A stretch of 64,000 nucleotides of DNA from Polytrichum commune (Eukaryota; Streptophyta; Polytrichopsida; Polytrichales; Polytrichaceae): NCBI GenBank assembly GCA_950295325.1, contig OX485805.1, positions 41,874,758-41,938,757 on the forward strand. The letters are read 5' to 3'. The notes under the pieces were generated by a model. It was not told the origin of the DNA and searched no databases. It was given only the letters and a program-made list of their open reading frames with translations. Below, one piece after another: positions 26,527 through 38,293 of the stretch. Numbering within the stretch: position 1 is the first letter of the stretch; every line of letters starts with the position of its first letter. A program made the translations under genes and the position numbers.

Positions 26527-27021
26527 TAATTCCATAGCATGTTTGGTGGGTAGCCATTCCAAACGGATCTCGGAGTTTATAGTATTTCCATTGAATTTCC
26601 ATTAAAGTAGAAGAAATTGTGCTTGAAACTTTATTAAAGCTACATAATGGAGTTGCCAATTGTGCATCATTTATTGGCTAAAACACCAATAGCTTGCAGC
26701 CAAAGCAGTTGCAAAGAGACACTTGTAGATTAACTTGCATCAATGTACATTCATCTTATTTGGATGTAAGTTGGCCTCAAATTTACCATGTATCATAAAA
26801 GATTGTTTCCAAGATGTAATTTGAAGTCACCTTCCATAGCGAAGTTGTAGAGGATGAAGATTTTGAACTACCTCTACATACATTGGGAATAAACAACATT
26901 GTCCCTAATTTGATAACGATTTTGAATCTTACATTGAAACCATGTGAACTTTGGTTTGATCGTACCAAAACCGTTAGTTTCACATCATGCTTAAAATTGG
27001 CAAAAATGACAATGTCAAGAA

Positions 27022-27073
27022 CATTACACTAAATATTTGTATTCAATGTCACTTACTATTTAGAATTACACAA

Positions 27074-27115
<42 letters not shown>

Positions 27116-27267
27116 CACATTTTACCAACGATTATCAAATTGGTTGTTTGGACATTATAGAACATTAACAACTTTAATTGGTAAAAAAAGTATATCAATA
27201 GTAAAAGGATATAGCACTATGTAACTCTAAATAATAAGTGACATGATTTATCATATTTAGTGTAGTG
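27022..27267. mobile_element. CACTA-like MITE, 246 bp, with internal microsatellite
   Basis: The termini are CATTACACTAAATAT and ATATTTAGTGTAGTG. The interior carries a (CT)n(AT)n tract at 27074-27115. It is a shorter relative of the 26126 and 58519 elements, with little shared interior. Confidence 0.65.
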
Positions 27268-28990
27268 ATTTACCTGAGTAAAAATTTTGCAATTTTTAGG
27301 AAACAACTCTCAAAGGGTCATGAAAGGGAAGTCAAGTTTGAGAAGTATGTGCACATGAGGCTTTTGAATTTGATCAAGATTATGTAGACCCATTCCGTGA
27401 GGCATGCACATGATAAAGAGATTCCAGAAGCAACACGCACCTAGTATATGACTTTGGGCTAGTTTTGAGGGTCACTTTGAGCCTCGTAGTAAGATAGGGT
27501 GTCAATTTTAAGAGTGATTGTGACAACCACTCCGGTTAGAAACTTCTAGGTTGGAGTGGCCCGCAAAAGCAAGCAAAAAGGCACATATATCGCTTTGGTC
27601 AAGTCATGAGCCCCGTTGGCAATAGACACGATTTCTTACAACATAGGATTTCACAAAAAAAAACACGCTTACTTCAATCCACTCTTCATGTATATTATTG
27701 TTTGATGGTGTTTAAGGCCTCCGGAAATACCATGGATGAGATGTGGCATGAATCGGGGTCAAGATGAATGCTCATACACACATAGAACTGGTTAAGAAAG
27801 AGTAGTACGAAGAATATCGAGCTATGCCTCATAAGAGACCACCATGACAGGTTTACAAACACATATATTGTGCGTAGTGCCAAAAGCTTAAGGTCGAGTC
27901 CTCTGCACATCAAACCGGTATTTCAACTTAGCAAAGATATATTTCTTAAATGTAGGAGCTGAGGCTTCCTCCATGGCCATATGTTACAATTTCCTTATCA
28001 ACAATGACAAACTCACACAGTTGCTAAGGTAATTTATTGTGTCTCAATGAAGACACCCAATTTCAATAACTACACATTTCGTTAAAACATGCTTTACATG
28101 TTAAAACATATATGATTTTTTCAAAATGTACAATGTAAATAGTATCAATGTTAACTCTAATAGTATATCATGCATGTAATCTTTGAAAGAATGTTTCCAA
28201 GGAAACCCGTGTTTGGAGGGGAGGAACCCAATATTGATTTGCAAGAGAAATATCACACGTCCCTTGGGGTACTAATATACGTGGAAGGAATTGAAACTTG
28301 CGCTTCACACGAGAACAACAAAGTCGTTGGTTAGTTAATAAATTTAAAGCTCCAAGGGTGGCCAACTCACTTAAGCGCATAGGTCGTCTTTCAACATTGG
28401 ACACGGTCTTAATAATGATATGCCATCACAAAATGTAGCACGTGTATTCAATCTAGAATGCAAACGTACATGAGAGTCAAACACATTGGTTTACTTGCAT
28501 TTCCTAGGACCAAGTTCACTAGAAAGGCATGCATTACACCAAGAGAACCTCGGAAACTAAAGCCACGGTAAATTTGCATGAGCACACAAGAATCAAGCGC
28601 TTTTGGACCCATTCTTTAGAGCATGTAGGTAAGGTAAGTGGGTGTAAAACATGCACTTTTGACACTTCTCCTAGGCTATTAAACACACGATTAATACTAG
28701 ATCACTAGCAAATGCATTGATAGTGTTACACAACGGGTCAGGTTTGCCTACTAACTTATGTGGGCACAATAACAAGTTACACTATGTGCTTAAATCCCAA
28801 GCCCTTGTTCGTGACATACACAAAATGATCTCGTAGAATCCTTCAAATCTCAAGGACTTGATGTAGTCGATCACTTTCAAAGTGAGAGCTTGCAAGCTCC
28901 ATTAACTCATGTTATGATCGGGTCCATAGCCATTTTCATAATATTTTTAAAACTTGTCTTACTCATTATCAAAGTGTAAGGTTCTTTGTA
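27268..28990. other. Intergenic DNA, no gene seen
   Basis: No open frame over about 80 codons looks coding, and no terminal inverted repeats or tandem arrays were noticed. The stretch is probably decayed repeat sequence. Confidence 0.45.
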
Positions 28991-29581
28991 GGGCCGCTTC
29001 GCACTATGGCTATCCAAGGCGAGAGGCCGTGGGATTGAATGGCCAAACTTTGTTGAGAGTCCAAAGAAATGGGTTGAAAAGAGGCAATACAATATAGGAA
29101 TTGGAGCCTTCGGCTGGGCATAGTGTGAAGTCTCCAAAGTCCAAGCCCAATGTCCAAACCTTTGCCCACGAACTCCCATGGCCTCTCGACTTGGATAGTC
29201 ATAGTGTGAAGCCTCCAAAGGCCAAGCCCAAAGTCCAAACCCATACCTAAGGAAGAAGGAGCATCCCACTTTATTCCATGTCCATAACAACCCCTCCTTC
29301 AATCTAACGGCCAAGATATTGTCAATTTTTTTAAAAAAAATCTTATGATCGATGGCCTCTCGACCACAGTTTGGGGATCATGTCCTGTCGGACTCAAACT
29401 TCCTTCGAGAATCTGTCGCCTCGGTCGAAAAGTATTGCTATGTAGACATTTTGGAGAGTGACAGCCTTTGGACTTTGGCCTATAGTGTGAATGATCGAGA
29501 TTCTTGGTTTCTTGGTTTCTTGCAATCTGATTGGTGAAAATCAACAACCACTCAACCTTCTGCCATAGTGTGAAGCGGCCC
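28991..29581 (+). mobile_element. Harbinger-like MITE, family B, 591 bp
   Basis: The left end is gggccgcttcgcactatgg and the right end is the complement of gggccgcttcacactatgg. The flanks are GTA and TTA, a near-match duplication. It is highly similar to the inverted copy at 31547-32140 over its whole length. The interior contains repeated modules built on 'agtgtgaagcctccaaag' and 'ccaagcccaaagtccaaac'. Open frames inside (28907-29314) are shadows of these repeats. Confidence 0.8.
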
Positions 29582-31546
29582 TTAATCTCAAATGCTCACA
29601 TAAGTCCTCCTCCAAAAAAACCCAAAAAACAAAAGAAAAGAAGAAGAAGATGATGATGATGATGATGATTATGATGATGTAGTATTGACTTATGGAGCCT
29701 AAAGTAGGTAGTTATCAAAATTTGAGCACACAGTCTAATTAATTTCAAACACATGTCTATTTTGTGTCCATTCTTAGATTCACGTCTAACTGAAGTAGAC
29801 CTTCTTACAGTACAGTACATCAAAATTGAAGGAATGGACTTAAGAGCAACTGGAAGGAGACGGATTAAATTCCACCAGGTTAACTACCCTGCTCTATAAA
29901 ATAACTGAAAAAAAACCCCAAAAATCCTAATATGTTCATGGGTGAGAAATAGGATTTGGGCGAACCAACCCATACACTCGTTCCTTGTTAGATGCCTAAA
30001 CCCTTGCCTCCAAGGAACCAGTGTACGGGTTGGTTCGCCCCACCCCGAGAAATGAATGTGGGAGAATGAACAACTAGTTACAGGTGAACCAGTTCAATCT
30101 CAACACTTCACCAACATTACCCATTCCATTTGGAGGAATTTAAGGAGTATTCTTCGATTTAATAAAGGAAAACTAAAAGATGTCAACATGTCACCATTGG
30201 TCTTGGAAATTACAAGGATCTTTACCAATTAAGCCCACAACTCTCTCCACCGTCATGTTGTAGAGGGTGCTCTATTTTATCTTATTGGTGCAAGAATGTA
30301 GTTTCAATGTAGGATTCAAGAGGGTCTCAACCAATGTAAGATTGATACGGGGGGCAAAACTTGAGGGGAATTTAATCGTTTGTTTTCGGGATAGAGAGTC
30401 CTCTATGATACCGATGAGAATGACCTATTTACCCACACGGTGTGATCACAACTCTCTTGTATGAGATGAACAATAACGAGACAAAAGAAGTGTGATGAGA
30501 GAGACAGAGAGAGTCCCATGCACCCACCCTCTTTGTGCTAAAATACATCTCTTTGGATTTTGAGGGATTGTGTGGGCTAGAAGGGTTGTATGCACGCATA
30601 AGATGAACATCCATGGTGGGAACAAATGCAAGGGGTTGGGAACAAGCATAAGAGATAAGACGACTCGTTGTTTTTTAAAGTTAGAGAAGGGTATATTGCA
30701 AACCGGAATTCATTGGACTCACATTGTTCATTGTTGACCCCCATTGATTGTCTTGTAAATCAATGAACGACAATTACAATGATGATGTTGTATGCCACCT
30801 AGTGCTACATGACAAGTTACATAGACCACTATAATCGACATGACACATCAATTTCAATGCCACATTGATCCCAATGTTTTAGTATAGTTGTTTTACTTGC
30901 TCTTGGATCACTGAACTCCCGCCCTTGTTCCCCCTACCCTTTGATCCACAAACACCCTTTTCACCCACCCTTTTGAGTGTATTTTCCTTGGGTTTGCTTA
31001 CGATGTGTGGATGGGTTAGTAGCATCACACTTCTATGCCCTTTCCTTTGTACATTTACATGAGTATGATCAACTTAATGCTCTAGTTGACCAAAGTACAA
31101 CGAAAGGATTTGTAAAGAAGAAGTACAAGAGAATGGGAATGCCTACACATTCATGATGGAGAAAGATAACTATGTTGAGGATCTCAAATGCTCAAAATGT
31201 TTATTATAAGTGTTTCTACCTTACACAAAGTGCCCCTTGTGTGCAAGATTTTTCTTGGGTAACTAGGTAAGTGTTAGCTATATTGTTCAAAAGTTACCTT
31301 AGGTGGTGATAATATTACAGGTTTTATTTACTATGATAGTTATTTTCAGAAGGCTCGCGACAAGGGATAAGATAAGGTTGGGATTTGCTTGGTAAGGAGA
31401 CAATGCCTGGTAGGATGAACAACTCGAATTAGGTACTTAAGTCGATTGAGCAAATGTTTCGACCCAATCTAAGTTAAGTCAGTTTTGGTAAGAATAGTTG
31501 TTGTTTGTGTGGATTTCTTGTCTTTGAAGACGTTCATCACATATAA
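29582..31546. other. Intergenic DNA between the two family B MITEs
   Basis: It contains a GAA/GAT simple repeat (about 29637-29680) and the hairpin at 29958-30040. The remainder has no gene-like frame. Confidence 0.45.
29958..30040. repeat. 83-bp near-perfect hairpin
   Basis: Arms of about 30 bp (29958-29987 and 30011-30040) pair with only two mismatches around a loop of about 23 nt. The outer sequence is GGGCGAACCAACCC. It could be a minimal MITE or a small-RNA precursor. No clean target duplication is seen. Confidence 0.7.
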
Positions 31547-32140
31547 GGGTCGCTTCACATCATGGTTGAAGGTTGAGAGGCTGTTGATTTCCACCAATCA
31601 GATTGCAAGAAACCAAGAATTCGACCTCTCAGCCCTTCACACTGGAGGCCAAAGTCTAAAGGCCGTCGCTTTCCAAAATGTATACACGGCAGTACTTCCT
31701 GACCAAGGCGGCGGACTCTTGAAGGAAGTTTGGGTCGGACATGAATGGAAACCCAAACTATGGTCGAGAGGCCGTCGATTCTTTTTTCATAAAAAGTAAA
31801 ATAAAAAATTGACATAATCGTCGCCGTTAGATTGGAGGGGTTGTTTTGGACAGGGAATAAAGTGGGATGCTCCTTCTTCCTTAGGTATGGGTTTGGACTT
31901 TGGGCTTGGCCTTTGAAGGCTTCACACTATAACCATCAAAGTCGAGAGGCCGTGGGAGTTCATGGCCAAAGGTTTGGACTTTGGGTTTGGCCTTTGGAGG
32001 CTTCACACTAGGCCCGCCCGAAGGCTCCAATTCTTATATTTTATTGGCTATTTTCAGCCCATTTCTTTGGACTCTCAACAAAGTTTGGCCATTCAATCCC
32101 ATGGCCTCTCGACTTGGACGGCCATAGTGTGGAGCGGCCC
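31547..32140 (-). mobile_element. Harbinger-like MITE, family B, 594 bp, TAA duplication
   Basis: An inverted copy of 28991-29581, with ends gggtcgcttcacatcatgg and the complement of gggccgctccacactatgg. Perfect TAA flanks occur at 31544-31546 and 32141-32143. The long interior stretch around the 'cctaaggaagaaggagcatc' block is nearly identical between the copies. Confidence 0.85.
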
Positions 32141-32383
32141 TAACTTATCAATGCAAACTTATGAATGCAGAGCTTTTTTGTTCACATAATTGTTGGCCTC
32201 TGGTAATGTTTCCATACGTGTTTACAACGCATTCAGAATAATGTACTATACCCTTAATAGTCAATAATGTAGACCCTCTCTACCATTCTCTTCTTACACT
32301 ATAGAAGTACGATAAGCTAGGTGCTCTGTTAGTTGAACAAGCAGTTTTGTGTTGGAGAACGGTAATTGCCTCAGTTGCCGTTA

Positions 32384-32869
32384 GGGTGGCTTTGCACGTG
32401 AGCCAAGAGTTCGAGTCCATGGAGTTGTGAGAGCCCAAAAGAAAGTGTTCAAAGGCCATCCCAAGACACTTCCGAAATCATGTAGTGTGGTCACGGGCCT
32501 TCAAGTGTAGCATGAAGTCATAAGCGACCGGACCCTCAACCAAATGCTATTTCAATGAATCTTTATTCATGCGGAGTTTTCACATATGATAAATATAATT
32601 TATCAATAGTTGTGAGCTTTCAGAGTGCCATGGTCTCCTTATTTTATGTTAGGCCTACCTCCAAGAGGTGGTTTTTGAAAATAATCCAAGTGACAATGAA
32701 ACATGATCCATTTTATGTCATGTATGAATCTATGTAGACTTTACATCCATCTTGCATTCACTTACTCCGTGTGTCCCTCAAGCACCGGGACCGGCTACGC
32801 CTTTTCCACCAATGAGAGTGCTTGAAGTGCAATAGTCACGGGCCCTCAATCTCGTGTGTAAAGTGGCCC
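32384..32869 (-). mobile_element. Harbinger-like MITE, family A, 486 bp, TTA duplication
   Basis: An inverted copy of 10489-10988. Perfect TTA flanks occur at 32381-32383 and 32870-32872. The end, read from the right, is gggccactttacacacgag. Internal landmarks shared with the other copy include ccacctcttggaggtag and agaccatggcactc-like segments. Confidence 0.85.
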
Positions 32870-33439
32870 TTAGAGTCTTGGGCTCCCACCCTTGTTTGGG
32901 GCCCATTAATCCATAAATGGCCTCTTCACATAACCTTATCCTAAATCAAGGTAGATGCATAACATTATTCAGATCCATAATAGTGTTATGTGGGACTAAT
33001 AGTATTCCAAGAACATTCCTAGATATTTCCCACATTTAGTCTTAAACATACACCTATATTTGAATGGACTATGGTCGGGTATGAGTATAAGAATATATAT
33101 CCAATAGACACATGTCATATACAAATTTGACAAAGCGCTCAAATATGTTAACTTGTCTAGACGTAATAGTCAACAAAATTGGGGGAGTGGGGGGGGGGGG
33201 GGACCTATATGATCATTTATTAACTAAGATAATCTTCACTTTGATGATGAATAAGACATTTATACAAGCTCCAAAATTTATGAAGGAAGTGTCCACGATT
33301 TGGATTTGCTAATCATCTTGCACCAATTCTATGTTTTCATATCCTACGAGGAGTGGGTGCATATGAAAAGAACGCCCATTTAAGACATGCTAACTTTAAG
33401 GTATGTGGGCGTTACTCAATTACTTTTCATGATTGGACA
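32870..33439. other. Intergenic DNA with a G-run
   Basis: No gene. A poly-G run near 33190 lies inside a segment (gtcaacaaaattgggg...gacctat) that resembles units of the following array, so the array may begin here in decayed form. Confidence 0.4.
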
Positions 33440-34570
33440 TCTAAATTTGATTGGTGTGTGATAAGGTGAGGATCAAAGAACAAACACCACAACGACAAAT
33501 GTTCAAAATAGACTGGACTACGACTCCAAATTTTATTAACTACTCCACATTCCGACACTGAACACAATAAGTAGCGTGTGAGTACATTGATTTGCTGTAT
33601 CAATAGGCATAACTTGTGCATTCAATCAAGGAATCAACAAACATACACTTATGAGCATCGTAACTAAATAAGGGCATGTCCATTTTTTAATCCGATTTTT
33701 GTCGATTCTTCATCATAGAATTGGTAATGCAACACAAGCCCTGTCCCACACCCACACACCTCAAGGTAGATGGGTCTTAAGTGGCTCGTTTTCTTAAGTA
33801 GAACTATGTGTTTGATTGACATGTGGTTCGGTGAGGATAAAACATCATAAAGACACTAATGTTTGAAAGAGATTGAACTACACCTTCAAAATGATAATAA
33901 CTACTCTACACTCAATAATAATCACAGTTGGGAGGACCTATGTATCCAATTAAGAAATCAACAAACATGCAATTCTTACGACCATAACTAAACAAGGGGA
34001 GGATCGATTTCAATCCGATTTATGCATATGTATCATCGTAGATTTGCGAATGCAACACAAGCTTCATTGCGTAAATCTAATCAATATAAGTTGGAGAACA
34101 TGAAAAACATAACCAAATAACACCCACACACCTTGTACAAAAGTGCCCCTTGTATGTAAGATTTTTCTTGGGTTTGCCTTGCCTTTACCTTGCCCAGGTA
34201 AGCATGTGAGCAAGGTATGCACGTGTTATTTGGCTCCTCTTCTTAACTGGACCCCTATATATCAGATTACTATGTGGTTCGGTGAAGATGAAAAACAAAA
34301 AACATAAAGACACATGTTTAAGGAGATTGGACTAAGTCCTCACATTTTGTTAACTACTCCACACCCAATAGTGAACACACTTGGGAAGACCTATGTATCC
34401 AATTGAGACATCGACAAACATGCACTTATGATAACCATAACTCAATAAGGGGAGGGTCGATTCTCAATCCGATTTTTGTAGATGTTTCATTGTTAATTCT
34501 ACGCTAATGCAACACAAGCTTTGTCGTGTGAATCTACACGGTAGAAGTTGGAGAACATGAAAAACGAAGC
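33440..34570. repeat. Imperfect tandem array of three diverged units, about 320-455 bp each
   Basis: Three units share the ordered landmarks ggtgaggat, actactccaca, gaggacctatgtatccaatt, aatcaacaaacatgca, tcaatccgattt and gcaacacaagc. The tcaatccgattt block lies near 33695, 34012 and 34467. The last two units end with agttggagaacatgaaaaac. A related segment is at 2220-2640. No coding capacity. Confidence 0.7.
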
Positions 34571-35609
34571 AAGGAACACCCACACACCACACCTCATGCA
34601 AAAGTGCTCCTTGTATGTAAGATTTTGCTTGGGTTTGCCTTTACCTTGCCTTGGCTTGGTAAGTAGCGTAAACCCTCCCTTCCCTTCCCTTCCCTTCCCT
34701 TCCCTTTCCTTTCTCTTCCTTTCTCTTTCTCTCCCTTTCTCTTCTCCCCCTCCAAAAGACAGTATAGGCTACTTACTTACTTACCTGAGGAGCTCTGCTT
34801 TGGAGGAGGAGGGTGAGGGTTTCGAGCTTTCCCCATCCCATCCATCCCCACCTCCATCGCCATCGCCAATCCATCCCATTTCCTCGCCACTGCAGTGTGG
34901 CAGCAGCGTTGGCCGAGTGGTGGTGTCTGTGCTCCGCTCTTGCTCTTGTGTCGCAAAGGAGCTCCCTCGCGCCGTGAGCCTGGAGCTCGAACGGAAGGGA
35001 AAGGGGAGGAAGCGAGGGAGAGAGCGAGCTAGGGTTTCGACAAACCAAACCGAAGCGGATCGGTGCGGGAGGGGAGGCTCCGAGGAGGGAGGGGTTTTTG
35101 GTGTGCGAGGGAGTTTGTGTGGCAGATTCTAGCTTTCCAGCTGCAGAAGTAGGGGAGGACGGATGCTTGGGGGGGAGGTGTATATTAGGGTGAGGATGCA
35201 TTGGCCGGGAGGTAGGGGGCCGATTTAGGTCGTAGCGGACGGAATTGGTGAAGAAGTTGTAGGAGGTGGGCGCAAGCGGCTATGGGAGCGGGAGAGGAAC
35301 GTGTCGGCAGCGGAGTGAGAAGTTTGGAGAATCATCGCCGGTGAGGTGGGAACTCGAGGTTCGATTTTCTGGTTTCTTGTGGGTGGTGAAAGGGCTGGAA
35401 GCTGAGGGGGTTGCATTGGACGATGATGATGGCGAGCATGTGAAGAGGGCCGGAGGGATGAGAGCAAGGTTAATAGCTAACTGGATATATGCAGGGAAAC
35501 AGTGGCAAATGCAGGGAGTGTGGTTTTAGGTATTTTCGTTGAAACGGAAAGCACGGGGGTTGTGTATAGGGGGGGAGTAGGGCTGTGGAAGAGAGTGAGA
35601 GAACTAGGG
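34571..35609 (+). promoter_or_regulatory. Promoter and long 5' leader region of the PP2A B' gene
   Basis: The base composition switches here from AT-rich to GC-rich. A CCCTT/CTTTC pyrimidine tract at about 34674-34750 is typical of plant promoters and leaders. Open frames (for example 34548-35132) are Pro/Ser-rich artefacts of that tract. The frame of the B' protein is open upstream to an ATG at 35502. No TATA box was identified. The transcription start is unknown. Confidence 0.4.
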
Positions 35610-38293
35610 ATGGTGTTCAAGTTGAAGCGCGTGATCCAGCGCGGGACCAAAGGGAAGGGAGACAACAACAACAACAGTAATGATGCATCTGCTTCATCAG
35701 CTACTGCGGCAGCCGCCCCCGGTGGAGGTGCTTCGTCTTCCGCCCCTGCAGTGGCTGGCGGGGTTGCGGCAGCGGCCGGTAAACCAGGCAGTGCAAATGC
35801 AACGGTAGCAGCAGCTCGACCGGGGGCGCCGGTTGCGAGGGGGGCTGCTCCGCCGGGGGTAGTGGTGCCGGCTCAAGTGGCGGCAGCAGCAGGGGGACGG
35901 TTTGGGATAGGGAATAATAATAAGCAGCTTACGAATGGGAATTTTGAGCCGTTGCCATCGTTTAGGGATGTGCCAAGCGCGGATAGACAGAGCTTGTTTG
36001 TTAGGAAGCTCAACCTATGCTGCTTTACATTTGACTTCACAGATCCCTCAAAGAATGTGAAGGAGAAGGAAATCAAGCGGCAAACGTTACTGGAGTTGGT
36101 GGACTATGTTACCTCAGGCTCTGGCAAGTTCACGGAGGCTGTATTTGAAGATATCACTAGGATGCTTGCCATTAATCTGTTCCGGACCTTGCCTCCTTCG
36201 TCGCATGAAAATACTGGGTCAGATAATTTTGACCCTGAAGAAGAGGAGCCCACCATGGAGCCTGCATGGCCACATCTGCAAATTGTGTATGAGTTTCTGT
36301 TGCGGTATGTGGTGTCGACTGAAACAGATGCGAAGCTGGCAAAAAGATACATTGATCATTCCTTCGTGCTCAAACTACTGGACCTCTTTGATTCGGAGGA
36401 TCCTAGGGAAAGAGAGTACCTTAAAACCATATTACACCGAATATATGGCAAGTTTATGGTACATCGTCCCTTCATCCGGAAAGCAATCAACAACATCTTT
36501 TACAGGTTCATTTTTGAGACTGAGAAACATAATGGCATAGCTGAGCTTTTGGAAATCTTGGGCAGTATCATCAATGGTTTTGCCCTTCCTCTTAAAGAGG
36601 AACATAAGATGTTCCTTGTTCGTGCACTCATTCCTCTGCACAAACCCAAATGCGTTTCTATGTATCACCAGCAGCTCTCGTATTGTATAATTCAGTTTGT
36701 GGAGAAAGACTTCAAATTGGCAGACATTGTAATCAGGGGCCTTCTCAAGTATTGGCCTGTCACAAACAGTCAAAAGGAAGTGTTGTTTCTGGGAGAGTTG
36801 GAGGAAGTATTGGAGGCCACTCAAGCTGCGGAGTTTCAACGCTGCATGGTACCCTTATTCAAACAAATTGCTCGCTGCTTGAATAGCTCACACTTTCAGG
36901 TAAATAGGAACATACCCAACTTGCTACCTGTATTCTCAGCATGTCACAGGCAGAATTCATTCGTTGTTATACTCGTTTCTCTTCCTGTTCATTTATAACC
37001 AGTCTTTCCCAGCCTAGGGTTTGGTTCTACTGGCATTTGCCACCTTCACTCTTCAGTGCAACTCATTCTACACTTTTTAAAAGTCCTGAGGATTTTTTGC
37101 CCCTGTTAAGATTCTGCACAGATATGACTCTGCCTTTCTGTGGGTGGCCATCTAGTACTCCTCCATATGTGTGGCCTTGTGCACATTTATAGCATCAACA
37201 TCATCATATCAAAGATTTAGGTGCTGCTGCAGTCTTGCTTTAGGGATCTGACATTGTCCAGTGCATTGGAGTCTGCACATATTCAAATCTCATCTGAGTT
37301 GAATTAATCATCAACTCTTCTTGATTTTGGTCCTATTGTTTTTCAATTTTATGCTGTGAAGACTGGCATGTCCTGTGAGCTGCATCTGTCATTGTTTCTA
37401 CTGTCACTGGACATTGTTTACCTTGTTCTTTTAAAGTAGAAGAGATGAATTTTTAGTGCAGATTGTTAGTTTGTCTTTGGCTTATGTACTCGAGCGATGT
37501 TCTGCTGTGTGGTCTGGAACTGGACGTTGTGCCATTAAACAGATGAATAGTGCACTAGTCTACAGTGTACAATCTGTAATGTTCCCAGAGAAGATTGTGA
37601 TTTGCCTTGTTAGAAATGTTTATCTTCAACACTAGCAAGTTTGTACAAGCCTCTTCCTTTGAGTTCTGGTAAAGGTCCCCCTTGTTGCAGATGTTAGCTC
37701 TCAAAAAGTGTGGTGTGCTGAGAGAGCTCTTTTGCATGATATTTCTTACCACTCTCCTTTGTTCGGGGCTTTATGTTCTCCTCTGATATGAAATGGGGCT
37801 AGGACTTGGTTGCTCTGGATAACTGTATTCGTCATTAAATCTATGTTTGTTACCTGTGTCGCCTACTGATGACTATTTGTTATCATGGAATTATCAGGTG
37901 GCAGAGCGTGCACTATTTTTGTGGAACAATGACCACATTGTGAGTCTGGTTGCTCAAAATCGGCAGGTGGTGCTTCCTTTAATCTTTGCTTCTTTGGAGA
38001 GAAATACTCGCACTCATTGGAATCAGGCAGTACATGGACTAACAGTCAATGTAAGGAAAATGTTCCTTGAGATGGACCAAGAACTTTATCAAGAATGCAG
38101 TCGCAAGTTTCAAGAGGATGAATCTAAGGCTAAGGGGGTGGAAGAAAGGCGGGAGGGCACATGGAAGAGACTTGAGGCAGCTGGGGATCAACGAAGTAAA
38201 AGCAATAGTAATAATATTCTTGCTCCAATTGAAGAAGTGCCTGGTATGCATGGTGTGCCTGCTTCTTTTGATGAGGTGCCAGGAAACAGGTGA
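35610..38293 (+). CDS. PP2A regulatory subunit B' (B56 family), 2 exons
   Basis: This is a B56/B' subunit that targets protein phosphatase 2A to its substrates. Exons are 35610-36899 and 37898-38293, with an intron of 998 bp in phase 0, giving 561 aa. Residues about 15-105 are a low-complexity Asn then Ala/Gly/Pro-rich stretch. From about residue 113 ([20 protein letters not shown]) the B56 HEAT-like fold is complete. It includes the acidic EEEEP block followed by [31 protein letters not shown] (275-282) and [18 protein letters not shown] (about 316-333); the last two segments line the LxxIxE-motif pocket in animal B56. The intron splits [14 protein letters not shown]. The start at 35610 gives [12 protein letters not shown], like other short basic N-termini; an in-frame ATG at 35502 would add 36 residues. 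The C-terminus ends in a charged helix and EEVPGNR. No defect seen. Confidence 0.95.

Noticed and set aside
34548-35132. 194-codon plus-strand and 142-codon minus-strand frames upstream of PP2A
   Set aside because: They are Pro/Ser-rich translations of a CCCTT/CTTTC pyrimidine tract and GC-rich leader, with no domain.
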